Notes: generated by a model from the letters alone, not told the origin. DNA of 64,000 bases from Persicitalea jodogahamensis (GCF_014651615.1 NZ_BMXF01000001.1:62001-126000), one strand, 5' to 3'; numbered from the stretch's first letter, positions 33,041 to 42,268 are shown. Numbers and translations are program-made.

Positions 33041-35611
33041 ATGATAACCCAAACGCTACAATACGCCTTCACCGTTGCCCAGTCGCTGGCGCGGGAATAC
33101 CGCCAGGAATATTATGGCGCGCCGCACTTGCTAAGGGCGGTACTGCATAACGATGTAGGCCTGGCGTCAGAACTGGTCATGGCCGACATCGATGCGGGCT
33201 ACCTGGGTGAGTGGGCCGAGGTGCGGCTTGAAGAGAGCCCCAAGTCGCTGCGGGTACCGGAGCAGCCCGACGCCGACGCAGCGGCCCGCGCCACGCTGGA
33301 ACTGGCCGAACTAATAGCACTGCAACTCAACCGTGACACCGATCCGCTTTGTGTGCTGGCGGCTTTGCTGAAACCTGGTTTGGCATTCAGTACCGATCAG
33401 TTAAAATCGTTCCCCGTAACTCAGAACCAGGTGATGGCATTGGGGATTTCAATGGTAGATGCCGAGAAAAATGACCATAAAAAAAGTACCTCTAATGGCT
33501 CCGAACCTGCCGCGAAGCCCTCGTCCCCGGCTGCCACTGGCGGAGCGGGTCGTTTCCTGACCGACAAAACTACCCGTGCCGCCGAAGGTAAAACCGATCC
33601 CGTCCTGGGTCGCGACCGCGAAACGCGCCAAATGGCCGAAATACTGGGTCGCCGCAGTAAGCCCAACGTGCTGCTGATCGGTGAGCCGGGTGTGGGCAAA
33701 TCCGCTTTGGTCGAAGGTTTTGCCCAACTAATCAACCAGAAAAAAGTACCCCAGCTCTTACAAAATGCCCGTTTGCTCGAACTGGACACGGGCGCATTGG
33801 TAGCAGGAGCTTCCTATAAAGGCGAAGTAGAAGAGCGGCTGAAAGGGATTTTGCAAGAATTGAAATCTTATGACAAAGCCATCCTGTTCGTGGACGAAAT
33901 CCACGTCCTGCTCGACCCAAAAGGTTCGGTCGGACCGGGTGTGGCGCAACTTCTGAAGCCCGAACTGGCGCGGGGCGAACTGACGCTCATCGGGGCCACT
34001 ACGCCCGAGGAATTTCGCAAGTACATTGAAAAAGACGAGGCCTTCAGCCGCCGCTTCGAGGTACTTATAGTGGAGGAACCCGACGAGCCGACTGCCATAC
34101 GTATGATCGAACACGTACTACCCGCCTACGAAGCCCACCACGGACTGACCATAGCGCCCGGTACCGCCGCCGAAGCCGTGCGATTCTCGAAACGCTATAT
34201 GAAAGAACGCCGCCTGCCCGACGCCGCCCTCGACTTGCTGGACCGCACCATGGCCGCCATGAAGTTGATGGACGAGGTATCGTTGCGCGAACTCGATGCC
34301 TTGCAGGCCGACCTCGACGCGCTGGCGGCGATGGAAGAAGCCGAAGGCCAGCACGAGCTGCGTTGGCTGCTCCGCCAACTACCTCACCGTTTGAGTCCGT
34401 TATTGTTGGGTCAACTGGAAATGCCACAAAATTCCGAACTCGAAACCGCCGACCAACTGCGGCAGCACCTCACCGCCCAACTTGACGCTTTGCATCTATT
34501 AGCCAATCATCATTCGCAAGCCACGGAGGGAGAAGTGAAACGCCAAGTCGGCAAAACCGAAGTCGCCGCCGTGGTGGCGCACAAGACGGGTATTCCGCTT
34601 GGTAAGCTCCAAACTACCGAGCGCGATCGCCTGCTGGGCATGGAGGAAATACTGAAACGGCGCGTCATCGGGCAGGATGGAGCGGTGAAGGCCCTCAGCG
34701 ACGCCATCCTGGAATCACGTTCGGGACTTATCAAGGCCGGGCAGCCGATCGGCTCGTTTTTCCTACTCGGTCCTACCGGTACGGGCAAGACCGAAATCGC
34801 CAAGGCGCTGGCCGATTTCCTGTTCAACGACGAGTCCTTTCTGATTCGATTCGATATGTCGGAATTCAAGGAAGAGCACTCTGCCGCGCTGCTCTACGGG
34901 GCACCGCCGGGCTACGTCGGCTACGAGGAAGGCGGCTTGCTGGTGAATAAAATCCGGCAAAAACCTTACTCAGTGGTTCTTTTTGATGAAATAGAAAAAG
35001 CGCATCCATCGGTCTTCGACCTTTTCCTGCAAATTCTGGACGAGGGTAAACTGCATGACCGCCTGGGCAAAGAGGGCGATTTTTCGAACGCCGTGATCCT
35101 GTTCACCTCCAATATCGGGCAGGAGCGAATCATCGAGGAATTTGGCGAGGGCAGCCTGCCCAACTCCACCGATCTGATGGAGATAATGGCCCGCCACTTC
35201 CGGCCCGAGTTTTTGGCCCGGCTAACCGAGATTGTCCCCTTTGCGCCTATCTCCGAAGAAAATGTGGTACGCATCTTCAATCTGCATTTGCGCGGCCTCA
35301 CCGACCTATTGCAAAAACAAGGCATCGCCCTCACGCTTAGTCCCGAAGCCACGCAACATGTGGCTTTGCAGGGATTCACGCCCCGCTACGGCGTCAGGCC
35401 GCTGAAAGGGGTGATTCGCAACCAGCTGCGCCGCCCCATCAGCCGCATGATCGTCAGCGGCGAAGTCGGGAAAGGGGATACGCTTCATTTGGTATTGGAT
35501 GAAGCCGGGGAGGTTTGTTTTGAAAAAGCGGAAGGGGACCTGGTGGAAGAAGATGGAAGCGAAAACAGTGAAGGAGTGGAGTTATTGACAAAAAAGACTC
35601 TTTCACCTTAG
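33041..35611 (+). CDS. clpV: T6SS disassembly ATPase TssH/ClpV
   Basis: An 856-residue Clp/Hsp100 ATPase: a Clp N-domain (residues 1-145), a low-complexity linker (145-170), AAA+ module 1 with Walker A GEPGVGKS (214-221) and Walker B ILFVDEIHVLL, a shortened middle coiled coil (about 405-500), and AAA+ module 2 with GPTGTGKT (577-584), VVLFDEIEKAH and a C-terminal D2-small domain. In T6SS this protein unfolds the contracted TssBC sheath for re-use. The context inside the T6SS locus and the unusual N-domain separate it from housekeeping ClpB/ClpC. The acidic end (about 835-856) is variable. It is preceded by a perfect inverted repeat that ends at the start codon. Confidence 0.92.
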   Translation: MITQTLQYAFTVAQSLAREYRQEYYGAPHLLRAVLHNDVGLASELVMADIDAGYLGEWAEVRLEESPKSLRVPEQPDADAAARATLELAELIALQLNRDTDPLCVLAALLKPGLAFSTDQLKSFPVTQNQVMALGISMVDAEKNDHKKSTSNGSEPAAKPSSPAATGGAGRFLTDKTTRAAEGKTDPVLGRDRETRQMAEILGRRSKPNVLLIGEPGVGKSALVEGFAQLINQKKVPQLLQNARLLELDTGALVAGASYKGEVEERLKGILQELKSYDKAILFVDEIHVLLDPKGSVGPGVAQLLKPELARGELTLIGATTPEEFRKYIEKDEAFSRRFEVLIVEEPDEPTAIRMIEHVLPAYEAHHGLTIAPGTAAEAVRFSKRYMKERRLPDAALDLLDRTMAAMKLMDEVSLRELDALQADLDALAAMEEAEGQHELRWLLRQLPHRLSPLLLGQLEMPQNSELETADQLRQHLTAQLDALHLLANHHSQATEGEVKRQVGKTEVAAVVAHKTGIPLGKLQTTERDRLLGMEEILKRRVIGQDGAVKALSDAILESRSGLIKAGQPIGSFFLLGPTGTGKTEIAKALADFLFNDESFLIRFDMSEFKEEHSAALLYGAPPGYVGYEEGGLLVNKIRQKPYSVVLFDEIEKAHPSVFDLFLQILDEGKLHDRLGKEGDFSNAVILFTSNIGQERIIEEFGEGSLPNSTDLMEIMARHFRPEFLARLTEIVPFAPISEENVVRIFNLHLRGLTDLLQKQGIALTLSPEATQHVALQGFTPRYGVRPLKGVIRNQLRRPISRMIVSGEVGKGDTLHLVLDEAGEVCFEKAEGDLVEEDGSENSEGVELLTKKTLSP

Positions 35612-35892
35612 GCAAAGCAGTGCCGGAATATTATCATCTGGAGCAGAAAAAGTCGAAGCCGTTGTTTCCCTATTCGCTCCTTTCCCGACTAATCGGATAG
35701 TACCATTCACCGAAGTACCAGATTCGCCCTAAGTACAGAGTCTGCTACATATGTTCAGGTGAAATACTGGTTGCGTATATCTAGTAGCGTTAGAGAAAAA
35801 TCAAATTTTTTACCGTAAAGTGTTTCCCTAGCGTATTCAAACGACGACTAAGGACCAGGAGAACAAAACCGACGTAAAACAATCTATCACCC
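35612..35892. other. Gap between clpV and the repeat lipoprotein gene
   Basis: These 281 bases hold no convincing gene. They are AT-rich near 35790-35830 and show no TAnnTTTG promoter. A promoter for the following envelope-protein genes is expected here but is not of the standard type. Confidence 0.4.
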
Positions 35893-37020
35893 ATGAAGAT
35901 ACGCATCCATTTTCTGGCCCTGCTGCTGATTCTGCAAGGTTGCGACCTGTTTGCTCCCGTGGATCCAATTCCACCTGCGGTAACTACCGACGCAGCTTCC
36001 AACGTACAGCCCACTGGGTTTACAGTGCAGGGTACCATCATCGCCCCCTCTTTCAAAAATACCCGACAGGAAAAAAAGAGTGGTGATATTCAGGAGTACG
36101 GCTTTATCCTGCGTCGGGGCAGCAACAGCGATACTATTAAGAAAGGTACTTCTCTGAGTGCCAGTCCGCTGACTTTTGAGCATATCTTCACGGGACTAGC
36201 CGGAAGTACTACTTATAGCGTTCAAGCCTATGCCAAAAACGAAGGAGGGGGTATCGCGCAGGGTACCGCCGTGGACGTAACTACCGGCGTTCCAATCCCC
36301 GCGAGCGGGACTTTCTCATATAAACTGGCAAAGGCAGTTTCTGCGGCTTATCTCAACGATCCGGGTCTTAATAATAATCCCAAAGCGATCGTGATCCTCA
36401 CTTTCAACGCATCCGGAGCCAGTAGTCCCCAGCCACTTGCCTTAACGTACGACTCCAACAGATGGGCAGTCATCAATCAAAATGGCTCGACCCTTCCTGT
36501 GAACTCAGAATATAATATATACTACACTACGCCAGGCGACCGGGCATTCAGCCATACCGCCGCTGCGGGCAATACAAGTGGTCACGTTACCACGCTCGAC
36601 CATCCCCTATTAAATGACAAGCCCAACGCCCGGATGATGGCAACCAAAGTGTTACGGTCCGGTGGTACTTCGAACACCAGCCCCATCGGTGTGTACTATT
36701 CCGGGGGAAGGTGGAGAATATTCAATCAAAATACTTCCCGGCCCATGACTGCCGGGACGGAGTTCAATGTAATAATCGATGATCGCATATTTGAAACCAG
36801 TGCCCCGGCGGCATCTAAAAGCAATAGTTTCAATATCTCGCCTTCTCCCAAAAAAGAGGCTAAGGTATTCATAACGCAATATTGGAAAGGGGTTTACAAT
36901 CCCTCAGAAGTAGGTATTTCCTATTTTTCAATCACGGGACGAGGTACTTTCTGGTTTATCGAAAACCAGGACAAGTCGAGTATTCCCGCAAACTCAAGCT
37001 ACTTCGTTCTTGCCCTCTAG
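35893..37020 (+). CDS. Lipoprotein with FnIII-like domain and three lectin-like repeats
   Basis: A 375-residue lipoprotein with lipobox LQGC (Cys17). Residues about 28-135 look like a fibronectin III-type domain ending GSTTYSVQAYAKNEGGG. The rest is built from three copies of a 65-75 residue unit: each has a strand with a conserved aliphatic pattern, then a Trp-centred motif (RWAVINQNGS, RWRIFNQNTS, FWFIENQDKSS), then a P-x-x-(S/T)-x-(E/S)-(Y/F) turn. Similar repeats occur in surface proteins with possible carbohydrate-binding roles. It is the first of a run of envelope proteins between clpV and PAAR. I cannot tell whether it is a T6SS part (for example in place of TssQ), an immunity factor or a bystander. 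Confidence 0.72.
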   Translation: MKIRIHFLALLLILQGCDLFAPVDPIPPAVTTDAASNVQPTGFTVQGTIIAPSFKNTRQEKKSGDIQEYGFILRRGSNSDTIKKGTSLSASPLTFEHIFTGLAGSTTYSVQAYAKNEGGGIAQGTAVDVTTGVPIPASGTFSYKLAKAVSAAYLNDPGLNNNPKAIVILTFNASGASSPQPLALTYDSNRWAVINQNGSTLPVNSEYNIYYTTPGDRAFSHTAAAGNTSGHVTTLDHPLLNDKPNARMMATKVLRSGGTSNTSPIGVYYSGGRWRIFNQNTSRPMTAGTEFNVIIDDRIFETSAPAASKSNSFNISPSPKKEAKVFITQYWKGVYNPSEVGISYFSITGRGTFWFIENQDKSSIPANSSYFVLAL

Positions 37021-37024
37021 CACC

Positions 37025-37984
37025 ATGAAAGCACTCACCTTCATTTTCCTGTTCACCGCTATCTGGGCCTACGCCCAGCCCGCTCTTCCCGGACTAATCC
37101 GGATCGAGACGGGCGAACGGGTGGTGCGCGATGCTCAAGGCGGTGATTTTGGCGGCAATCTGGTATATGTCATGGCCGACAGCGAGGGTAACCATAATCT
37201 GTACATCAAAAGTACCACCGACAAAGTGGTGGCCCGCGCCCTCTCGCGGGGCCAGAATATTAACCTGGCGCCTAATTACTGCGCCGCCAATGACCGCATC
37301 GCGTTCCAGCATTTCAATGGAAAAAACTTTGATATTGGCTACCTGGAAGCTGATAATGACAGCGAGGAAGAGTTGTTTCTGCTCACTAATACCGATGAAA
37401 ACGAATTCAACCCGGCATGGGACCGCGAGGGAACGCGGGTAGTTTTTGAAAAGGGAGTAGCCACGCGCAATTTTCTGTCCCGCGCCGGTGGCAGTAAAAG
37501 ACTCCGTAGCGGAGGCAAGGAATTGGCCGCCAATCAAATGTACTTGATCGATCTGGCTAAAAAAAGCGGAGAAGTGCAGGCTTTGGGGAAGGGTAGTTTC
37601 CCAAAGTTTTCACCCGATAACAAATACATTGCTTATATCAAATACGAGTTGGACGGTAGTCTGAAACATGAAATCGGGACGCTGTGGGTGCTGCCCCGCG
37701 ACGGCTCGCCGCCGCACCAGCTTACGCAGGCGTCGCTGGGTTATGTGTCGCACCCGGCCTGGAGTCCCGATAGTAAGCAATTGATTTTTACCCTCACAAC
37801 TACCGATAAACCCGACGCCGATTTGTACGTGCTGGATCTCTCGGGCGACAATCTCCGCCAATTGACCTTTGAGGAAAGTACTGATTTTGCGCCCTACTGG
37901 TCGGCAGAGAACGAAGTTTATTTCACCTCCGATCGAGAGAGCAAGCCGGGTCAGTTTAGCATTTGGCGGTTCAAGATTGAGTAG
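37025..37984 (+). CDS. TolB-like (PD40) beta-propeller, exported
   Basis: A 319-residue protein with signal peptide MKALTFIFLFTAIWAYA and several PD40/WD40-like blades: FSPDNKYIAYIKYE, HPAWSPDSKQLIFTL, NEFNPAWDREGTRVVFEKG and FAPYWSAENEVYFTSDRES. Such propellers occur in the periplasm, often with OmpA-type proteins, as scaffold or peptidoglycan-linked partners. The ATG at 37025 gives the signal peptide; an earlier in-frame ATG at 37010 overlaps the end of the preceding gene. It follows the lipoprotein gene by 4 bases, so the two are one unit. It may take part in anchoring the T6SS to the envelope with the OmpA-like protein downstream; this is inference. Confidence 0.78.
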   Translation: MKALTFIFLFTAIWAYAQPALPGLIRIETGERVVRDAQGGDFGGNLVYVMADSEGNHNLYIKSTTDKVVARALSRGQNINLAPNYCAANDRIAFQHFNGKNFDIGYLEADNDSEEELFLLTNTDENEFNPAWDREGTRVVFEKGVATRNFLSRAGGSKRLRSGGKELAANQMYLIDLAKKSGEVQALGKGSFPKFSPDNKYIAYIKYELDGSLKHEIGTLWVLPRDGSPPHQLTQASLGYVSHPAWSPDSKQLIFTLTTTDKPDADLYVLDLSGDNLRQLTFEESTDFAPYWSAENEVYFTSDRESKPGQFSIWRFKIE

Positions 37985-38130
37985 AAAGGAGGAGGGAAGG
38001 AGGGAGAAAAGAAAAAAGGCGTGAAGTCAGTTCTGGCTCAGCGAGAATCCTTTTCACAGCGAAAAAGACACAACAACCTGTCTTAGATTTTTTTATAAAA
38101 AAGCCAACCGCCGAAGGCCGTCCGCCAATT

Positions 38131-39276
38131 ATGCGATTTATTTTGCTTTACATATTCCTCATCATTACCACAAATTTCTGCCTGGCGCAGGAGCGGGTTT
38201 GGCTGGACAACGGCAACCCTGTAACGGCCAAGATCACGCGGGTGGTAGACAATCGGCTGGAATGGGTGGCGTCGGACGGGATTCCGCGCATTTACCACCG
38301 CAAGCGGTTTCTGGTGGCGTTCAACGCGCAGGGGAATTTTATCGTCATCACCGATCTGGAAAATAACCCCAAAAAGGCGCAGGAGCAGATGGAGGAGCTA
38401 TACGCCCTGCCACCCCGCCAGGTAGAGTTTGACCTAATCCTTAAGACCGTCCCGCTGACGGTAATCCCGGGCGTCATTTCCTACGAGAGCGACGAGGTGC
38501 TCAACTACCAAACGCCTGGCGGTGATCCGGCCTCGATCAACAAGGAGCAGGTAGGCGCGGTAATCTACCGTGACGGCAAGCACGAAATCCTGCGCGATGT
38601 CATCGACGTAGCCCCGCTGCTGGCCCTGGCCCACGACAATATCCGACAGGCCGAAGCCGAGTATAAAATAAAAGAATCTGAACCCGAGCCGAAACCAAAG
38701 GTAGAAGAGCTAATGGCTAAAACTGAACCCAAGGAAAAAGAAGTCGCCACACCGCCCGGACCGGCTCATCCTTTTCTCAGCGCGGAGGAATATAAGGAAT
38801 ACAGCGAGAAAGGAATTGCCAGAGTGCATCAATTCGCCAACTATCTGCAAGTGATTGCGGACAAATCGCAGAGCCTTTCCGACCGCAATCAGGCAGTGAA
38901 CCAGGCTGCCCAGCTATTTGAGCCCAGCGCCACCGTGTCGGTGAGCGGGTCGCGGGGAGTAAGCCGCTACCCCGTGCGGGAATATCTCAATCGCGTGAAA
39001 CTTCTGCCGTACAGCCGTATCAACGTCACCTGGACGGAAGTACGCTACATCGAAGAACTCAAACAGGAAGCGGATGGCAACTACTATGGTACGATCACCG
39101 GACAGCAGGTTTTCGAGGGGTACGGACGCGACGGCAAGAGCATCGCCTACGGCGACGTAACGAAGAAAAACATCAAGGTAAAGCTCGAATCGTACGAGAA
39201 GGTCATCGATGGCAGGGCCACGACGAACTGGGGCGTGTTGCTGGGAAATATTGGATTGGAGGCGGAGAGAGATTGA
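38131..39276 (+). CDS. Exported protein with NTF2-like C-terminal domain (tentative)
   Basis: A 381-residue protein with signal peptide MRFILLYIFLIITTNFCLA. Residues about 20-170 form a beta-rich domain (VWLDNGNPVTAKITRVVDN), followed by a charged linker (about 175-215). Residues 230-380 (FANYLQVIADKSQSLSDRN, LFEPSATVSVSG, YPVREYLNRVKLLPYSRINV, YYGTITGQQVFEGY, and GRATTNWGVLLGNI) look like an NTF2/SnoaL-like fold. The protein encoded at 40745 appears to carry the same domain. The gene starts a run with the OmpA-like gene 18 bases downstream and is likely part of the T6SS envelope section or a partner of it. No named family is certain. Confidence 0.62.
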   Translation: MRFILLYIFLIITTNFCLAQERVWLDNGNPVTAKITRVVDNRLEWVASDGIPRIYHRKRFLVAFNAQGNFIVITDLENNPKKAQEQMEELYALPPRQVEFDLILKTVPLTVIPGVISYESDEVLNYQTPGGDPASINKEQVGAVIYRDGKHEILRDVIDVAPLLALAHDNIRQAEAEYKIKESEPEPKPKVEELMAKTEPKEKEVATPPGPAHPFLSAEEYKEYSEKGIARVHQFANYLQVIADKSQSLSDRNQAVNQAAQLFEPSATVSVSGSRGVSRYPVREYLNRVKLLPYSRINVTWTEVRYIEELKQEADGNYYGTITGQQVFEGYGRDGKSIAYGDVTKKNIKVKLESYEKVIDGRATTNWGVLLGNIGLEAERD

Positions 39277-39294
39277 GTTAATGGATAGGTGACA

Positions 39295-40686
39295 ATGAAC
39301 AACGGACAATTCATAATCTGTACGCTTCTTCTCAATCTCGGTTGGGTACTTTTTTGGGACAAACATGGAGCAGAAAGTGCTGTGAGTCAGCCCGCCACGG
39401 AATGCGCGCGACTGGTGGGAACGGTGAGAGATGCGGAAACGCAAGAGCCCTTGGCAGCCAGATTGTTTGGGAAAGTGGGAAACCGGAAAATCCAAATCGG
39501 CGAAACGGACGCCGCCGGAAATTACCGGGTCGAGCTGGACTGTGAGAGTAAAATGCTGATTGTGGAAGCCAGTCATTACCAGGCCCTCAAACTACCCCTT
39601 TCGCTGGATGGAAAAGGTACCCTTGACTTCTTCGTGCCGCTCACATTGCGGGCATTGGAGAAGCAGATAAGTGATCAGCCCTACGAGCAATCGGAGCAGG
39701 CCCACTTCGTGCTTAACACGGCAGAGTCTGGGGGAAAAGCGACCGCTACGCGAATCGTGCGGGTATCGGACGTGACGAATAACAAGGCCCTGGCGGCAGA
39801 GGTATGCCTGTTTTTTACCAAGACCCAAAAGAAAGTCTGCCAGAAACTGGACATCACCCATCCGACCTGGGAGGTAGTTTTTGCGGAGAAAGATATCATC
39901 GCCCTCGAAGTGCGGGCCACGGGCTACCAGCCCTACAACGGAAACCTGATCATGGACCAACTGAATGCTACCAAACGCTTGTACGAAATTCGGCTGCAGC
40001 CCCAGATTTCGATCCTGTCGCTGACGCTGGGCAAAACCCGGGAAACCGTACAGATTCGCCTGGTCGATGCCGTTAACAAGACTTTTACTATGGAAAAAAA
40101 CGGGACAAAGTACTTTTCGGCCAACATTACCTTACCGCAGCGCTACCGGGTAGTGCTACGCAACGAAGCGGGACAACTCCTGCACGAAGAGTACCCTGCT
40201 ACCCTGACTGCCGGACTCAACCTGCGCTACGTGGAAATCTCCGAGGGGAAAAAGCAGGAGGTCGCCGCCAAAGAAATGGTAGCTTCAGAAGCCGCAGCAT
40301 CGATGAAGAAAGAGACGATTCCCGAAGCTAGCCTTGTCGACACGTCTTCCATGGAAGGGATAAAACTCATTCATTTTGCCCAGAGCGATTACAAGCTGCA
40401 GCCCGTGGAGCAGTGGAAGTTGGAGCGACTGGCCGAGTGGCTGCGAGACAACCCCGGCCCGACGGTGCGTATCGTCGGCCATACCGACAACGTCGGCGAC
40501 TCCCGCCTGAACCAGACCCTATCAGAGTTTCGGGCCAAGGTAACGGCCAACTTCCTGCACCGGGCGGGCATTCCGCCAGAGCGTATCTACTGGACGGGCG
40601 TGGGCAGTAAGTACCCTATTGCCCCCAATGACACGGAGGAAAACAAGCAAGCCAATCGAAGGGCGAGTATTCAGGTGATTTTTTAA
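39295..40686 (+). CDS. OmpA-like peptidoglycan-binding protein
   Basis: A protein of about 463 residues. The first part contains a carboxypeptidase-regulatory-like beta-sandwich (GTVRDAETQEPLAARLFGKV, then GETDAAGNYRVELD, typical of such domains), a middle beta-rich region, and the C-terminal 110 residues form an OmpA domain: IHFAQSDYKLQPVEQWKLER, VRIVGHTDNVGD, LSEFRAKVTANFLHRAGIP, YWTGVGSKYPIAPN and ANRRASIQVIF, with the TDN and NRR motifs that hold diaminopimelate. It should be exported and bind the cell wall. The start is uncertain: MNNGQFIICTLLLNL partly translates an intergenic word repeat, but a hydrophobic signal follows. A plausible wall anchor for the T6SS-iii machine. Confidence 0.8.
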   Translation: MNNGQFIICTLLLNLGWVLFWDKHGAESAVSQPATECARLVGTVRDAETQEPLAARLFGKVGNRKIQIGETDAAGNYRVELDCESKMLIVEASHYQALKLPLSLDGKGTLDFFVPLTLRALEKQISDQPYEQSEQAHFVLNTAESGGKATATRIVRVSDVTNNKALAAEVCLFFTKTQKKVCQKLDITHPTWEVVFAEKDIIALEVRATGYQPYNGNLIMDQLNATKRLYEIRLQPQISILSLTLGKTRETVQIRLVDAVNKTFTMEKNGTKYFSANITLPQRYRVVLRNEAGQLLHEEYPATLTAGLNLRYVEISEGKKQEVAAKEMVASEAAASMKKETIPEASLVDTSSMEGIKLIHFAQSDYKLQPVEQWKLERLAEWLRDNPGPTVRIVGHTDNVGDSRLNQTLSEFRAKVTANFLHRAGIPPERIYWTGVGSKYPIAPNDTEENKQANRRASIQVIF

Positions 40687-40744
40687 TGAACAGTGCGGGC
40701 AGCCCCGTGGCGATAATTGACAATGGATAATTTTTGAAAATGCT

Positions 40745-41722
40745 ATGAAACGACGCATCATACTTTCTTACATTCTGATACTGAGCTTCGCGCTGAATAC
40801 CGCGTCAGCCCAGAAGAAAACGACCGCGACGCCGGAACTCAACCGCCGGGCAACGGACCAGATCCGGGCGCTGGCGCGGGAGAAAGTCAAGGCATTAAGC
40901 GATTTGCTAAATGCTATTGCCAATGAAGACCTGACTACCTACGATCGTAAGTACGTTATTCTGAATAGCTATATGCCGAGTAACGATCAGCTTTTTTTTA
41001 ACGACGGCGTGATCGTGGAGGACGACATCGATCCCGCCCACACGGCCCCCGCTGCCGGGTCAGATGCGGTCATCGACCGCTACCTCAGCAATCTGGATTT
41101 GTTTTACCAGAAAAGTACCACCAACACCATCGAGTTTTCCAATATCGTGGTGGGCGATGTGAAGGCTGGAGAAAAGTATCCCTACGTGAAGGTGTTTTTC
41201 ACTTCGGAATTCAAAGGAAAGCATAAAAGCATCACTACACCTTACAAGCCCACACAACGGGTGGCGGAGTTCATCGCCGCCAGCGTGGACGACGAGTGGA
41301 TCGTCTACATAACGCGCCTGGCTTTCCAAAGCCCGACCGCCATGCAGGATAACATCGCTGCCCTGCCCGTAAGTACCTCGACCAACGCCGAGAAACCCAC
41401 GGATATGGCCAAAGCCGAGCCGAAAAAAGAAACGCCCGCTTCGGTGAAAAATCTGGGCAAACAGGTCAGTTCGGCCTCGGCCCAAAAACAGAAGACAACG
41501 GCCCTGATCAAAGTAGGAGTAGGGGTAGCTGCATTGGCCTTCGGTACTGCTACATTTTTGATGCTGAACAGCGACCATGCCGACTACAAAAAACGGATTT
41601 CTAATGCCGAAGGAATCACCTCCTACGCCGCACCAGGAATTTACATCTCAGCGGGCGCCGCCGCAGTCGGTGTCGGGATAGGGTTGACGTCATTGGGGAA
41701 TTTCAAGAAGGCGAAGCGGTAG
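40745..41722 (+). CDS. Exported protein with two C-terminal helices, T6SS-linked unknown
   Basis: A 325-residue protein with signal peptide MKRRIILSYILILSFALNTASA. Residues about 40-195 resemble the C-terminal domain of the 38131 protein (KALSDLLNAIANEDLTTYDR; VIDRYLSNLDLFYQ; KVFFTSEFKGK; DEWIVYITRLAF), suggesting a shared NTF2-like fold. A Lys/Glu/Ala linker follows, then two membrane segments (about 255-276 and 298-318) close the protein, so it would be held in the inner membrane with its main domain outside. It lies between the OmpA-like and PAAR genes. Among the unknowns it is the best candidate for one of the subtype-iii proteins (TssP or TssR) that I cannot otherwise find. Confidence 0.62.
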   Translation: MKRRIILSYILILSFALNTASAQKKTTATPELNRRATDQIRALAREKVKALSDLLNAIANEDLTTYDRKYVILNSYMPSNDQLFFNDGVIVEDDIDPAHTAPAAGSDAVIDRYLSNLDLFYQKSTTNTIEFSNIVVGDVKAGEKYPYVKVFFTSEFKGKHKSITTPYKPTQRVAEFIAASVDDEWIVYITRLAFQSPTAMQDNIAALPVSTSTNAEKPTDMAKAEPKKETPASVKNLGKQVSSASAQKQKTTALIKVGVGVAALAFGTATFLMLNSDHADYKKRISNAEGITSYAAPGIYISAGAAAVGVGIGLTSLGNFKKAKR

Positions 41723-41743
41723 GAAGTGGAGGAAAGAATATCA

Positions 41744-41812
41744 GTAGGGGCGAACACATAGGTTCGCCCGATGGCTGACGCACCCAGGGCAAACACATAG
41801 GTTCGCCCCTAC
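41744..41812. repeat. GTTCGCCC-type palindromic repeat
   Basis: GTAGGGGCGAAC (41744-41755) and GTTCGCCCCTAC (41801-41812) form a perfect 12-base inverted repeat. Inside are two copies of the word ACACATAGGTTCGCCC (41754-41769 and 41793-41808), so each half can also fold as its own hairpin. Repeats of this kind are scattered through many bacterial genomes. It lies 13 bases before the PAAR gene. Confidence 0.75.
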
Positions 41813-41824
41813 AACTAAACGAAA

Positions 41825-42124
41825 ATGAAACCAGCTGCCCGGATAGGAGATATGCACATTTGCCCAATGGTGACGCCCGGCACACCGCCCGTGCCGCACG
41901 TGGGTGGCCCGGTTATCGGGCCAGGCGTACCGACGGTACTTATTGGCGGAATGCCTGCGGTCACCGCCGGGGATATGTGTACTTGCGTCGGTCCGCCCGA
42001 TAGCATCGCGATAGGCTCCGCGACGGTATTGATCGGCGGCAAACCCGCTGCCCGAATGGGCGACACGACGGTACACGGTGGCACGATCACGATCGGCTGT
42101 CCGACGGTTTTGATTGGAGGATGA
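41825..42124 (+). CDS. PAAR-domain spike tip protein
   Basis: A 99-residue stand-alone PAAR protein starting MKPAARIGDMHICPM, with repeated PAAR-type turns (GGPVIGPGVPTVLIGGMPAV, TAGDMCTC, IGSATVLIGGKPAARMGD and TTVHGGTITIGCPTVLIGG). PAAR proteins cap the VgrG trimer and sharpen the T6SS spike; the His and Cys residues bind a metal ion at the tip. There is no toxin extension, so effectors must bind elsewhere (as cargo of VgrG or Hcp). It follows the GTTCGCCC repeat and precedes tssB with a word-repeat gap of 157 bases. Confidence 0.93.
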   Translation: MKPAARIGDMHICPMVTPGTPPVPHVGGPVIGPGVPTVLIGGMPAVTAGDMCTCVGPPDSIAIGSATVLIGGKPAARMGDTTVHGGTITIGCPTVLIGG

Positions 42125-42133
42125 GAAGAAACA

Positions 42134-42268
42134 GGGGGTAAAGGGTCAAGCGGTTAAAGGGGGCAATTGACCTGTGTTATCGCGAGGGAACCCCTGACGC
42201 CCCCTAACCAAACAATTGGACAACAGCACAGGCTGCCCATACACAATTCAATATTTAAACCCTTAAAC
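42134..42268. repeat. Word-repeat element, family A, leader of tssB
   Basis: Left words GGGGGTAAAGGGTCAAG and CGGTTAAAGGGGG occupy 42134-42163; complementary words (CCCCCTAACC near 42200, TTTAAACCCTTAAAC at 42254-42268) follow. The arms are less well matched than at 44216-44340. The element lies between the PAAR and tssB genes. Confidence 0.45.
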
